Origin: Neofusicoccum parvum
Lineage: Eukaryota > Ascomycota > Dothideomycetes > Botryosphaeriales > Botryosphaeriaceae
Length of the DNA: 64,000 bases
NCBI GenBank assembly: GCA_020912385.1
Contig: CP087222.1
Span: 372,001-436,000, forward strand
Direction of reading: 5' to 3'
Part shown: piece after piece, positions 1 through 10,423 of the stretch
Layout: every line of letters begins with the position of its first letter
Position numbering within the stretch: position 1 is the stretch's first letter
Notes under the pieces: generated by a model
Seen by the model: only the letters and a program-made list of their open reading frames with translations
Database searches by the model: none
What the model was told of the DNA's origin: nothing
Made by a program: the position numbers and the translations under genes

Positions 1-275
1 ATCATACTTTATTGAGAAGACCACCGAGTGCTGATCACCGGAGGATTGTGAAACAATCGGATCATCACCATGAAGTCACAAGTCACTCAAAAAGCGGAGA
101 GAGAAGTTTTGTTGGATCGAACAAGATGCCGTTCGGGATCCCATTAATCAATTACTATCATGAGCGTTTTGCGCCGGCCATGAGAAATGCAGTGATGAGA
201 GCGCTATTTACATGAAGAATACCCCGTATATGCAATGCAATGCCAAAATGATCAAACAGATGCGTTAAGAGACGT

Positions 276-812
276 TTAAGAGCTCTGGGAGTAGAGGCAG
301 CCGACGGGAGCGTCGGTGTACTGGGCACGGAAGGCGAAAGCAATGCAGTCGTCGGCGAACTTCTGCTGCCAGATGCCGTAGCTGCCGTCCTCGAGGCCGG
401 TGGGGCAGGCGTAGAAGGAGGAGCCATCGAAGGTGAGGTGGCCCTGGTCGTCGACGGCGAAGCCGGTGCGCTCGGCGTTCTTGGGGGTGGGCTCAGCACC
501 GGTGGTGTAGCCGATCTTGCCACGGCCCATGCCGGAGCGGTCGACGTAGAGCTGCTGGGGAGTGGCGCTGGCGGCGTACAGGTAGGCGGCGCCGTCGGCG
601 AGGTAGAAGGTCGCGAAGTTGCTCTCAGCGTCGCAGGAAGCGTCCTGGGCGTGGGCGAGCCAGAGGCTGTTCTTGGAGGCGGAGACGCCGGCGTTCTGGA
701 TGGCGGAGCCAGAGTGGATGGCAACACCACCGAAGTACTTGTCGGTGGCAACGGCAGCAGCGTTGGCAGCGCCAGCGGCGGCGAGGAAAGCGACGGCGGT
801 CTTGGTGAACAT
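276..812 (-). CDS. phiA: phiA-like secreted cell-wall protein
   Basis: Single-exon gene of 178 residues. Residues 1-18 form a signal peptide (MFTKTAVAFLAAAGAANA), so the product should be secreted or wall-bound. The rest resembles the fungal PhiA family, which is linked to phialide and conidium development and contains known wall antigens. The family-like features are an early stretch with GVAIHSGSAIQ, a middle part with repeated LYVDRSGMGRGKIGY-type beta segments, and a C-terminal half with CPTGLEDGSYGIWQ and several cysteines. Length fits the family (about 180). The ATG at 810-812 is the first Met, and a TATA-like box lies about 120 bases upstream. There are no introns and codon use is strongly GC-ending, as expected for a highly expressed gene. 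The family call rests on overall pattern, not on a catalytic motif. Confidence 0.75.
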   Translation of the reverse strand: MFTKTAVAFLAAAGAANAAAVATDKYFGGVAIHSGSAIQNAGVSASKNSLWLAHAQDASCDAESNFATFYLADGAAYLYAASATPQQLYVDRSGMGRGKIGYTTGAEPTPKNAERTGFAVDDQGHLTFDGSSFYACPTGLEDGSYGIWQQKFADDCIAFAFRAQYTDAPVGCLYSQSS

Positions 813-1787
813 GTTTGCGGTTGGTTGTTTGGATTGAACGAAAGAGTTCGAAGGCTGTGAAGAAGGCTGGAGTGGATTGGATGTGGAGAGCTGGTTGTTG
901 GATGCTGTTCAACGACTGCTCGACCAGGCATATTTATGTGCTTCTAGAAGGTATGGCAACCCCTCACGCCCCTATCCCCGTGACGTCCAATACGAGGTGT
1001 GCTTGGCCGCATCGTCATAGCTCGTGGGGACTGTCGGCAGCATCCCATCGGCGTATTCGTATTAAGCAAGGAATTAACGGTGCTGTTAGGTAACGTTGCA
1101 GAGGCGAACGGAGCAGGGCTGGGGTCGGGCGTCGTATAGGGCAGAAGATATGGTCTGGCAGCACCCTGGCGCCCCAGAGTGATCGGTTGAAACAAAGGCG
1201 GTCTGCTCCACAATTGCGGCTCTGGTGAGGCCTCGCACGGCCCGGGGCCGGCTAAAAATGGCAAACAGGGCCAGCGGGCGGGCGTGCTACATCGCGCGAT
1301 GGCCGGTCAGGGAGGCGAGAGCAATGGCAGAGGCAGTTCCGTGGTGCGGGCCTAAGGACCGCGACTCGGCCCAGCGGCAGGCCGCCCGCCCTGCGCACTG
1401 CCCGCTGCCCGGTGGGATGGGCACCACTGGGCGGCAGACTGGCTGCGAGCGCCGGAGCAGACAGCAGACAGCGGCGGCGGGTGGCACCCGTCGTGACGCA
1501 GGGCGGGCGGCAACGTGTGTGGCGTCGACGAGGCAAGCGCCAGAGCGCCAAGCGCCGGTGCCAGCAGGCCGGCGGGCGCTGGGCCGGGGGGCGCCCGATT
1601 GATCCGCACTAACGCGCATGAATCGCGCGGCCGTAGAGCTTCGCGTTGCCCCAAGACTCTCGCTCAGTCTTCGACCACATCGCCCGACCACGGCCGCTGC
1701 AACCCTACCGCCGCCAGCACAGCCGCCCAGCTGCTCGCCGTCCCTCCCTGCCGCTTTCAGCTGCGAACTCCCCGCGACCGCGCCAGA
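813..1787. other. Intergenic, two divergent promoters
   Basis: Region between the phiA-like gene (-) and the Yra1-like gene (+). The left end is the phiA promoter. Bases 1250-1780 are very GC-rich and open in several frames, but no frame has a recognisable domain, a credible start or splice signals. The reading frames there look like a by-product of base composition. Confidence 0.5.
931..938 (-). promoter_or_regulatory. TATA-like box of the phiA-like gene
   Basis: Read on the minus strand the bases are CATAAATA, about 120 bases before the phiA-like start codon. Position and composition fit a core promoter; no transcription start is known. Confidence 0.4.
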
Positions 1788-3288
1788 ATGGACCGCGCCC
1801 TCGACGACGTCATCTCGGACCGCCAGGTGAGACGCCCGCCCGCCCTCCGCGGCACCACCAACTGACGCACTGCCGGACAGAGAGGCGGTGGAGGCGGACG
1901 CGGACGCCGAGGCGGCCGCCGCACTGAAGACTTCCCGCGAGACGGCGTAAGAAAGGCAAGTCGAGCTGCCCGTGCAGGCACCCAGGCCTGACCCGCGCTG
2001 ACTCCCCACCCCGCCCAGGTTTTACCACCTCCTCCCTCCTCCTAGCCATGGCCCTCCGCAACCGCTCCGAGCCGGCTTTCTGCTCTACATGCACCGCTCC
2101 TCTCGCAATCGGAAGTGCAACCGCTGTTCGCCGACGAGTCTTGTTTCAGGCTGCCATGGTACCCTGTGAGACCTCCGCTAATCTGACATTCCTCTCTGCG
2201 ATAATAGTCGAGTCAGAGAGATGATTCCAGGAATCTCGACCGGTATCCCTGCCAATTGCCCGGCGCTCTGTCGATCGTTTGCTGATGTGGCGCAGAGACT
2301 GGGTCCACGACCGCTTCGAAGACGACGACTGTGGGTATCACGACGCAAAGTCACCGCTGCATAGCTAATTTGGAGCAGCCCGTCGCCCCTCCCGCACTCG
2401 TGGCCACCGTTCCGAGCGCCCCTCTCGCCGTAGTCCCGAGGCCGCCGACAAGTATGCCTCCCCTCGGTATGCTGTTGCGACCAGCTGCTCACCACATCGT
2501 TCCACAGAGAGGCAGCATACAAGATCCGCGTTGAGAATTTGCACTACGACCTGACTGAAGAGGATATCTATGTATGTTTGGGATTTACTGGCCGTGTGGA
2601 GATCAGTCCTGACGACCAATAGGAGCTTTTCGAGCGCATTGGCCCCGTCGACAATGCGCGCCTGCTCTACGACCGCAGTGACCGCAGCGAGGGCGTTGCC
2701 TTTGTAACCTACCGCAGCCTTGCCGATGCACGGGTCGCTTGCCGCGAATTCGATGGTGCCAACGCACACGGCCAGCCCATCCGCCTTACACTCGTTCCGC
2801 CTGGCCCGGCTCGGCGCAACCCATTCGATACCGTCCAACGCCCCTCGCGCAGCCTCTTTGACCGTATCGAAGGCGGTGCCCCGAGGAACCGTAGCTTGAG
2901 CCCTGAGAGGTTGACCCGTCACAGCGATGTCAGCAAGCCTCCTCCTGCTGGAATCGATCGTTACGTCCCCGGTGAAGACGACGGCCGCAGGCGCTCCCCT
3001 CCTCCTCGTCGTCGCGGTGGTGGGGGGCGGGAGAGTGGCCGCAGGCCTGGTGCTAGAAGAGAACCGGGCCGTGGTGGCAGGAAGACGGATGAGCCCGGCA
3101 GACCTGCCACTCAGGGAAGACCGAGGAAGACCGTCGAGGAGCTGGATGCAGAGATGGCGGACTACTTTGGAGGTGGCGGTGAAGATGATGCCGCGCGCCC
3201 GCAAGCTTCTAATGGCGCCAGTGATGCCGGTGCTGCCCCTGCCAACGCTGGACATGTTGCGGATGACGATATTGACATGGTGGAGTGA
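1788..3288 (+). CDS. Yra1/Aly (THOC4)-type mRNA export adaptor
   Basis: RNA-binding adaptor of the TREX complex that hands spliced nuclear mRNA to the export receptor. I reconstruct seven exons: 1788-1826, 1881-1955, 2208-2242, 2296-2330, 2379-2466, 2508-2571, 2623-3288, coding for 333 residues in one open phase. The N-terminus MDRALDDVISDRQ is the family's UAP56-binding motif. It is followed by an RGG-type stretch, PRDGVRK, and DWVHDRFEDD. One RRM begins at KIRVENLHYDLTEEDIYELF and includes GVAFVTYRS. The C-terminal half is Arg/Gly/Pro-rich and ends in the second conserved acidic motif KTVEELDAEMADYF. The second intron appears to use a GC donor (AAG/GCAAGT at 1956), because the conserved GVRK would otherwise be lost. 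Introns are clustered in the first 850 bases, as in other Yra1 genes. The exact ends of exons 2-5 are less certain than the RRM part. Confidence 0.9.
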
Positions 3289-3791
3289 ACGTCTGGTGAA
3301 GTGCACCCTCAAGGCGTTGCAAGAGAGTACATTCACTCTGAAAGACTGGACAACACGGAAAATCTCCTCTCTCAGCAGAGCTACAGAGAGTTCACGTAAA
3401 TGGTGGCGTTAGAAGATGGAGCGATCACTGGGACACTCCTATAAGAAAATATGAAGGACGACTTTGGGATTCCAACTTTACAATTCTCCGATCTTCATTT
3501 GTAGTAGAATCAAAACAAGAATGGTTCCATGCCAGTGGTGTAGTATCTACGTTGAAAGAAAACTAAAGTCATCCAAACCGCTCTTCGATGTAGCGTGGTC
3601 TTTACCTTCCTTCTTATGAACGCCACGCAATGCTTAGCAGGCTGGAGCATCTCACCTTCGCAGCCGTTACTCCGTGTCTGCGGCCGGCGTTCTTCGTATC
3701 ATCTGAAACCCCTCCCTCCATACTCCGACTACCACGTCCATCATCCACGCACCGCAAATGATAAAGAGGTGCGCGCTTCAACAACATCCAC
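3289..3791. other. Intergenic, convergent 3' ends
   Basis: Spacer between the 3' ends of the Yra1-like gene (+) and the hypothetical gene (-). It is AT-richer than the flanks. I see no coding signal; it should hold both 3' UTRs and polyadenylation sites. Confidence 0.5.
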
Positions 3792-5507
3792 TCAAGCACT
3801 CTCCTCGATCAGCAGACTCGGCACGCCCTTAGCCTGCACCTCCTCGTCCTCTTTACCTTCAATCTTGCTCTCCTCGTCACTTTGCTCTTCATCCTTTACC
3901 TCTTCGTCGGTACTTTCCTCGTCCTTCCCCTCGTCGTCCGATCCATCACTCGGCAACAAACTCCCCCTCCTCCCATCCATCGCTACTACCGGCACCACCA
4001 GTCCTTCCTCAACGCCCACCTCGCTCATCTCCTCCAACGCTGCCTCCTCATCGCTCCCAACATCCCAATCCCCCCACTCTTCAAACCTCCCCTCATCCCC
4101 ACCCTCATACCCACTCTCCTTCGCCACCTCATCCTCCTCCTCCCCGTCCTCCCCCTTCCCCTTCTCCCAAACCTCCACATACCCCTCCACCGCCCACGCC
4201 CACCCCAACGCCATCGCCACCCACACCCGCTTAATCCGCGCGACCTCCTCCTCGCCATACCTGCGGCCCCCTCCACCCGCTCCCCCCACCGCCGCCGCCC
4301 CCGTCCACGGCGGCCCCTGCGGAAAAAACGTCGACAGCAGCTTCACCAGCTCCAGCTGCCTCGGCGGCACCACCACAGCCCCCGTCCCGCCGCCCCCGCC
4401 CTCCGCACCACCGACGACGACGACGGCCGGCGCCCGCACCGCCACGCTCCGCAGCAGCCCCTCGTCGCCGAACTCCTGCCGCAGGACCGGCGGCGGCTGC
4501 GCGCCGGTGGGGGGCTTGCTCTCGTCCAGGGCGGAGGCGGGCCGCCGCAGGTGCGCCACCAGCAGCCCGCCGCTCCACCGCATCAGCGACGCGTCGGCCA
4601 GCAGCTGCATGCGGCTGCGCGCCTTGGCGGCGCGCGACGCGCCCGCGGCGCTGTGCCAGCGGTAGCAGCGCAGCGGGCCGGCGCGCGTCGCGAGGGAGAC
4701 GAGGTCGGCGGGCGTCCAGGTGGGCGGGGAGGCGGGGGTGGGGGATGTGGGGGGGCGGTGGTGGTGGTGGTGGTGGTGGTGGTGCGTGGAGGTTGTTGGG
4801 GTGGGTTGGGTGTCCGGGGTTGGGGGGGCCGCGGCGGAGTCGTGGGGATTGCTCGCTGCGCTGCTGGCACTGCTGGTGCTCCGGGAGTGCGGGTGCTGCT
4901 GTTGCGGCGGGCGTTGGGGCGCTGAGGTGGCGGCGGAGGAGGTGGTGGCTTGCTGGAGCGAGATCCAGGCGGTGAGGGAGGTGTGGTACACGTGCTTGAA
5001 GCTGGCGGCTTGGTCGAGCACTGAGATCCAGTTCGTGGCCGCGATGGCGCGCGCTTCTTCGGGTGGCAGCGAGGTGAAGGTTAGCAGGTGGTCTCCATCG
5101 CTGGACGAGGATGAGGGCAGCGACGAGCCCGCGTCCGAGGTTGCTGAGGACTCGATGTCTGTGGATTTGGGGTTCTGCTCCGGCGAGAAGTCAAGACTTC
5201 GCGGAGGTGTGTGTGGGCGTGGGGTTGTGGGTTCGCGGGTAGGCTGTTTCTGTTGCCGGCGGTACTGCGGGCTGTTTTGATGTTCAGGCACGTGGAGATG
5301 CGCTTCGACGAGGAACCTGTCGGCACCGTGCCAGTGGTGTTTCGTGAGGGCTTGGCCCATGGCGGGATCTGGCCAGGTGTCCACGCGGTGGAATTGTTGA
5401 TGGTTGTTGACGTTTAGGTTGGGGTTGAGGTGCCAACGGCGGGTCGAGGTGGAGTGAATGTGTAGTTGCGACGTTCTTGGCGGACTTCCGTCGCAAGCGT
5501 GTCGCAT
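3792..5507 (-). CDS. Hypothetical low-complexity protein with acidic tail
   Basis: Uninterrupted frame of 571 codons starting with ATG. I do not recognise a family. Residues 1-130 are polar and Pro/Gln-rich. A stretch near residues 130-190 (RAIAATNWISVLDQAASFKH) looks like the only helical segment in the first half. A run of nine His follows around residue 245, then a more ordered middle with WTPADLVSLATRAGPLRCYRW and IKRVWVAMALGWAWAVEGYVEVW. The last ~130 residues are highly acidic with repeated DEE/SDEE blocks. The true start could be the internal Met at MGQALTKHHW, since the first ~50 residues look unconstrained. It lies head-to-tail behind the STRAP gene. Probably a real but fast-evolving gene. 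Confidence 0.55.
   Translation of the reverse strand: MRHACDGSPPRTSQLHIHSTSTRRWHLNPNLNVNNHQQFHRVDTWPDPAMGQALTKHHWHGADRFLVEAHLHVPEHQNSPQYRRQQKQPTREPTTPRPHTPPRSLDFSPEQNPKSTDIESSATSDAGSSLPSSSSSDGDHLLTFTSLPPEEARAIAATNWISVLDQAASFKHVYHTSLTAWISLQQATTSSAATSAPQRPPQQQHPHSRSTSSASSAASNPHDSAAAPPTPDTQPTPTTSTHHHHHHHHHRPPTSPTPASPPTWTPADLVSLATRAGPLRCYRWHSAAGASRAAKARSRMQLLADASLMRWSGGLLVAHLRRPASALDESKPPTGAQPPPVLRQEFGDEGLLRSVAVRAPAVVVVGGAEGGGGGTGAVVVPPRQLELVKLLSTFFPQGPPWTGAAAVGGAGGGGRRYGEEEVARIKRVWVAMALGWAWAVEGYVEVWEKGKGEDGEEEDEVAKESGYEGGDEGRFEEWGDWDVGSDEEAALEEMSEVGVEEGLVVPVVAMDGRRGSLLPSDGSDDEGKDEESTDEEVKDEEQSDEESKIEGKEDEEVQAKGVPSLLIEESA
4756..4783. repeat. GGT trinucleotide run (poly-His coding)
   Basis: Uninterrupted GGT/GTG repeats inside the 3792-5507 gene. 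Read on the minus strand they give the His run. Such runs vary in length between strains. Confidence 0.8.
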
Positions 5508-5916
5508 GTAAGGTGAGCAGAGAGGAAAGGACCGCGGAGGAAACGGATGGTTGGGAGGGTCACAGCCGGCGGTTGGGGGACTTCTTGACGAACATTGAGA
5601 GGTGTGTCAGCTGGTGTGACCAAGCAAAGGTGAAGTAGGGTAGGACAAGCTTTCAGCACGTGATGCTCGAACCATGGGTTGGGATCCGGGGTTTGGAGGG
5701 GCTGTGTTGAATAATTGCCAGCGGTCTGGAGCGAGCGTCTCAGGTACGCAAAGTTAAGCATGAATTCCCTGCGTTGCAGTAAGGTAAGCGCGCAGGATCC
5801 CCGACACACGGAAGAAAACAGATAGGACGGAAACGATTGGTGACAACCGCACGATCTGCATAGTGTATGCAGGGGTATCATTATGCCTATTTCTCTATTG
5901 CGCTTGATTTTTACGG
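5508..5916. other. Intergenic between tandem minus-strand genes
   Basis: 3' flank of the STRAP gene and promoter of the hypothetical gene. The open frame that runs leftward out of STRAP here is read-through past its last real splice site and has no domain. Confidence 0.5.
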
Positions 5917-7073
5917 CTACCTCCAGAGGCCGTACGGGCCGGTGGTGAATTTCCAAAGCTTGACAGTGCCGTCCTCGCTGCCCGTTGCATACAGCTTGCC
6001 GTCGGGCGAGAACATGGTGGTCCAGACCGGGCCGTGGTGGCCCTTGCCGATCTCTGTTTGAGCATGTTAGTGCCTGCATCCATGCAACACCTTCACAGGA
6101 AATGCACTTACCGAGCTCCTCCTCGGTATCGAAGTCGAAGACGTGCACCCAGGTGTCGCTGCTGCTGCCGGCAACAAACTTGCCCTGCGCACTGTGAAGC
6201 GCGACACTCGCCAAGTCATACTTGGTCGTCACGCTCTTGACAAGCGTTGCGGGCTGCCTGCCATCGAAGAAATAGGCCGTCTTCCCTGCAGCCACGCTCA
6301 GGATGCCGCCGCCCTGGCTCCCCTCCGTGCCAATGTTCTCCAGCTCACAGCTTCCAAACGTGCCGTCCACCGCATGCTCCCCGATGGTCGACTGCGTCCG
6401 GAGATCCCACCACCTTATCTTCTTGTCTTCCGACGCGGTGATGATGATGTTCGGGTCGTTTGCCCACACGATCGACTTGATGGAGCCCTGGTGCACGCCT
6501 GAGCCGATCTCAAAGCTCGCGGGCGGCGCGCCGTTGGCCTCGGTCGGCGAGGAGGCAGCACTACTGCTGCGGGACAGGTCGAAGATGCGCAACCGCTTGC
6601 CGACGGTGCCTGTGGCGAGGATCTGGGGGTGCGGCTGGTTCGGGAAGGCGACGGCGCGGACGATGTGCTCGTGCTCGAGGGTGTGCAGGGCCTCGCCAGT
6701 CTGCGTGTCCCACACCTTGGCGGAGAAGTCTGCGGAGCCCGTGGCGGCCAGGGTGGCATCCGACGACAGACGCGACGACCACACGGCGCCCTTGTGGCCG
6801 AGAAAGGTGCCTATCCAGTCGCCTGTCACGCCGTTGCGCAGCATGGGGTTGTTGTCCTTGCAGGCGGATATGAGGTAGTAGTCATCGTCGATGACGGACG
6901 AGAAGCTGATGTGGGTGATGGGGCGCGAGTGGCCGTGGCACGTCAATGGGACGACTTTGACGGTCTCTGGACAGGGTTGCGGTCAGCGCGTCGTCCTGCA
7001 CGCATTTCTCTGCTTGCGGCCCAGGCATGAGCCAGCGGCGCTCCGCCTCACCGGTGGACGTACCGGTAGCCAT
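5917..7073 (-). CDS. WD40 protein, STRAP/Unrip family
   Basis: Homologue of serine-threonine kinase receptor-associated protein (Unr-interacting protein), a seven-bladed WD40 scaffold linked to SMN-complex function and mRNA metabolism. Three exons (7052-7073, 6112-6966, 5917-6053) give 337 residues. Exon 1 codes MATGTST; the first intron (GTGAGG...CCAG) then joins to ETVKVVPLTCHGHSRPI, the family's characteristic start. Visible WD-type units include LISACKDNNPMLRNGVTGDW, TGSADFSAKVWD, KKIRWWDLRT and GSEDGTVKLWKF. The second intron (GTAAGT...ACAG) joins EEEL to EIGKGHHGPVW, restoring the last blade and a stop after GPYGLWR. Length matches the family (about 330-350). Confidence 0.93.
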
Positions 7074-8106
7074 TGCGGGTACAGCAAGGGACGGGGGCGG
7101 GCAGCAAGCTCGGGGATGCTGGTGCGACAGGCGCTGCGCGGCGTGGGCCTGGACTGGAGATGCCTGGTATACGGACAGGCACGAGAGAGGGTGAAACGTG
7201 GGCGCGCGAAGCCGAAAGCACCGTCGGGTTCTTGCAGATCCGGACCCTGGGGCGCAAGTGGGGCGGGCAGCGGAGGGTCTATAGTACAGGCAGACACAGA
7301 AGGAAAAAGAACAAGAGATTCGTGGGTGCTCGTCACGTCGTGAGAAAGATGCGCAGCAGTGCTCGATCGAGGGTCCTTGGCGGCGGGGGAGCGAAGACGA
7401 TCAAGGGAACAGGAGCGTCGGGGTTAAAGTTGGGCGGGTTGTTATTTGCGGCAACGCACGCGATTCGCCGCGCGCGCCCCGAGTGGAGAAACGTTGCTCC
7501 GCCCTGCCTGAAACCAGACCTCTCGCCTTGCCTGCGCTCGTCTTTCCTTCTCCGTCTCTTGCCATGACTCGACACTGACGCGTCGACAAGCGCTTCTCTC
7601 TGTGACGCGCAGCGTCCCTGTGGCTCGCAGCGTGACCAGCCTGTTGCGGCCAGCCTGTTGCAGCCAGCCTCTCTCCCCCTCGCTTCCGCGTGCGATTCTG
7701 TTTCTTGCCTCATTCAGCCGGCAAAATTCGACAGTTCTGTCTGCTCTCTCTGCCGCCCACTGTTACCGCATTGCTGTTGGGTCGCAGGCCTGCCGTTTTC
7801 GCTCCATCAGAGGCATTCTTACGTACTCGCTACATGACCACGCTACACCTTCAACTTCTCGCGATGCTCAGCCCCATGCTTCAATGACATGTCTTGTGCC
7901 GTGCCAGACAAGTTGTCTAAATTCACGATATGTCACAACAGTATCACAGTGCAGACAGCAAAAAGATTCATTTTCATAATTCGTTTCTCATTGTTTTCAA
8001 GTCTTTCTATGTGCACCAGTCCTGCTGGTATACACAACGACCACCCTCATATCCAAGGACCAAACGCTCCAGTTCTACAGTGCCGACACCACCTCGCCTC
8101 CAAACG
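7074..8106. other. Intergenic, STRAP promoter
   Basis: Upstream region of the STRAP gene and 3' flank of the next minus-strand gene. Bases 7500-7800 are pyrimidine-rich with CT tracts. Open frames here lack domains and most lack an ATG. Confidence 0.5.
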
Positions 8107-8691
8107 CTAGTCTATCTCGTCCAGGTCCCCATGTTCCTGCACTACCTGCGTCACATCATCTACCTCCGGGTGCCTGATCCTGTCAACCAGGATGTCGTCA
8201 ATGGATTCACCAGAATCCATGCGCCTGCGTATCTCAGGAAGCGTGCACAGCCAATGACCATACCGGCGGCATGAGTAGTACCGCCTGATGTGGTCGGCCT
8301 GGTCCGCGAACTCCTGAATCGCCGCCTCCGCCTTGTCCAGCTTCTCATCGATGGCGACATACTTTGCCATGGCCTGATTGAATGCAGCCCGAGCGCGAAC
8401 GTAGTCGCCCTGGAGGAAGTGGCGGCGTAAGTCATTGAGGTGGCGGGAGACCTCATCGGTGATGTCCCGGACGGGAGCGTTGGCTTCGGGGCAGTAAAAG
8501 AGCTCATGGGCGATGGCGATGTTGGGGATCGTGTCAAAACGCCCGAAACCGACCCGATGCTGGATGTGATAGGCGTGTCCCATGTCGCGATAGCGGTCCT
8601 CGACCTTGCGGAGCATGTCGGTAGCGTTGAGGCTATAGCCGTAGAGAGCCTCGTCAGCGACGAGGTCCCAAATGTGATCCAAGTTCTCCAT
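8107..8691 (-). CDS. Hypothetical 194-aa soluble protein
   Basis: Single-exon frame that I do not recognise. I start it at the ATG at 8689-8691 (MENLDHIWDL); the frame continues upstream only from a TTG through a 15-base direct repeat that lies in the leader. The protein is helical and charged, with no signal peptide or membrane segment. Notable segments are RKVEDRYRDMGHAY, RFDTIPNIAIAHELFYC and the C-terminal RIRHPEVDDVTQVVQEHGDLDEID. A TATA box sits about 160 bases upstream at a fitting distance, which supports a real gene. Confidence 0.55.
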   Translation of the reverse strand: MENLDHIWDLVADEALYGYSLNATDMLRKVEDRYRDMGHAYHIQHRVGFGRFDTIPNIAIAHELFYCPEANAPVRDITDEVSRHLNDLRRHFLQGDYVRARAAFNQAMAKYVAIDEKLDKAEAAIQEFADQADHIRRYYSCRRYGHWLCTLPEIRRRMDSGESIDDILVDRIRHPEVDDVTQVVQEHGDLDEID

Positions 8692-8712
8692 TGTGTGTGG
8701 GTGTAAGAACTT

Positions 8713-8742
8713 GTTCTTTTCGTACTCGTTCTTTTCGTACTC
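8713..8742. repeat. 15-bp tandem direct repeat in a 5' leader
   Basis: The 15-mer GTTCTTTTCGTACTC occurs twice back to back, 22 bases upstream of the start codon of the minus-strand gene at 8691. Confidence 0.85.
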
Positions 8743-8847
8743 GTTCAAAGTGGATGATGCCGTCTGAAGGAGTGGTGATGAGCACTGCTCTGAAATGTGT
8801 GGAGATGTTGTTTGATGGTTTGGCCCAGTTGCGTGAATCCATGGAGG

Positions 8848-8855
8848 TTATATAC
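8848..8855 (-). promoter_or_regulatory. TATA box of the 8107-8691 gene
   Basis: TATATAA on the minus strand, about 160 bases before the chosen ATG. It supports that start over the upstream TTG. Confidence 0.45.
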
Positions 8856-10423
8856 CGGAGGCGAGCTAACACATGTTCGTGTACAGTAGCCTGTTAAGGA
8901 TACAAAATTGTAGAGGAAAAATGTCTTCACACCAACCTTCCGCAGTCCTTGAACAATGCCTTTGTTATTCCACTTATGGAAGAATCTGCAATAAACAATG
9001 CATCTTTCTTTGTTCAATGAACCTATCATCATCGTTAACATACCCCAAGCACGACGCCAAGAATAAGCTCACCTTGCTGCGCAAGTACTGCACTGACACC
9101 AGTCACATTTGCTGCATTGGCTAAATCGGGCTTAACACACGCCACTTCGGCAACTAGATACCACTGTCGAGCTGCCCTGCGGCCATTTAGTTCACTATGG
9201 TTGTCTGTTCTCCGTGGCTGAGTTCTCGGCCGTGCACGCTCGTGAGGCCGGAGACATATTATCGCTGTTCTATAGCAGCTTCCACAAGATAATCGATCCC
9301 AGGCTCATTTTGTACATTCCAAGATTCGACAAGATTGACCTCCTCATTGAGTTGATTAAAGAATCTTAGGCCATGGTCGTTCAGGTTGCATTTTTTGATC
9401 CTCTTCCGGTCTGGGCAGTCGATACCAAGGACTTGACCGTCGAGTGGGTGTTTTCGTCACTGTTCTCCCTCGTTGTGTCTTTTACCTCCATTCCCATGGG
9501 TATGGTTTGTCAGAACGGTGAGAAAAGCAGTATCTTAGGCTCTGATGGAATTCCCGTAAATGAACAGTGAGGTGTGGCATATCGAGGAATAGTTAGCTTT
9601 ATACATACTCTATCCCGTATGCCCTTCCTGCTTCATCGATATTTGTCTCTGAACTCTTAAACAGCCTAAATAACGTATCTGCAAACATCAAGATGCTTGC
9701 TTATGTTACCACGCCCACTGCTGCCGTATCTGTATACATGCTGCGCTTGAGGCGAGGTTCACTGCGCAATTCTTGCGCGGATGTGATTTATGAGCTTGTG
9801 GAGTGGGAAGAAAAAGCCTTGTGGGTCCAAGAGAGCAACGGCTATGGTTATTCATTGCTAATAATGCTACACCGCAATTGTTAAAAAATAGCAACACACA
9901 AACTAGCCACGGCAACAAATGAGCAACGCGTTTCTATAAATTCAAGCAAGGACGGTGGAAAGCATTAAAACCAGTGTCACATGTCGTTTCTTGATGGATA
10001 CGGCTTGCATTGTGCAGTAGGATATGGATAAACTTAGATTTTCATGAGTTCCACAGCACGATCACGCCTGTTTTACAACATTATTCCAACCCGAGGATTC
10101 AGTTGCGTCGTTTTCATCAGTGATTTGGTGGCTGATCCCACACATTCTTGGTTGCTGTTTGCTTCTGTGTCACAAGCGCGTAATGCCGTGCTCCCATTGG
10201 ACTCTCTACCAAGTTCTTCGAGCAGTCCCACCTTCATGCAACACTCGATGGAAGGCTGCATGGAGTACGACGTCAGTCATCGAGGAGGTAGTTTCGAACA
10301 GCGTGTTCAGTTGAAACTCAATATATCGCGAGTATGCTGTCCATTGCTCCCTCACTACCGTTTCGAATATCACCTGCTTCTTCCAGCCTGCTCATATATC
10401 TCTTCTTCATTTACTAATCCGTC

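Larger units (their letters stand above)
8692..10423. other. Gene-poor AT-richer spacer
   Basis: Promoter of the gene at 8691 on the left and of CorA-like gene 1 on the right. The middle (about 8870-10040) is clearly AT-richer than the flanks and carries only short frames without domains. No transposon ends or long repeats are visible. Confidence 0.5.

Noticed and set aside
158..931. Minus-strand 257-codon frame over the phiA-like gene
   Set aside because: Ser/Thr/Pro-rich shadow in another frame of the same strand; the 276-812 frame has the signal peptide and family pattern.
8692..8748. N-terminal extension of the 8107-8691 gene
   Set aside because: It would start at TTG and consist of the 15-bp repeat; the ATG at 8691 with a TATA box upstream is a better start.
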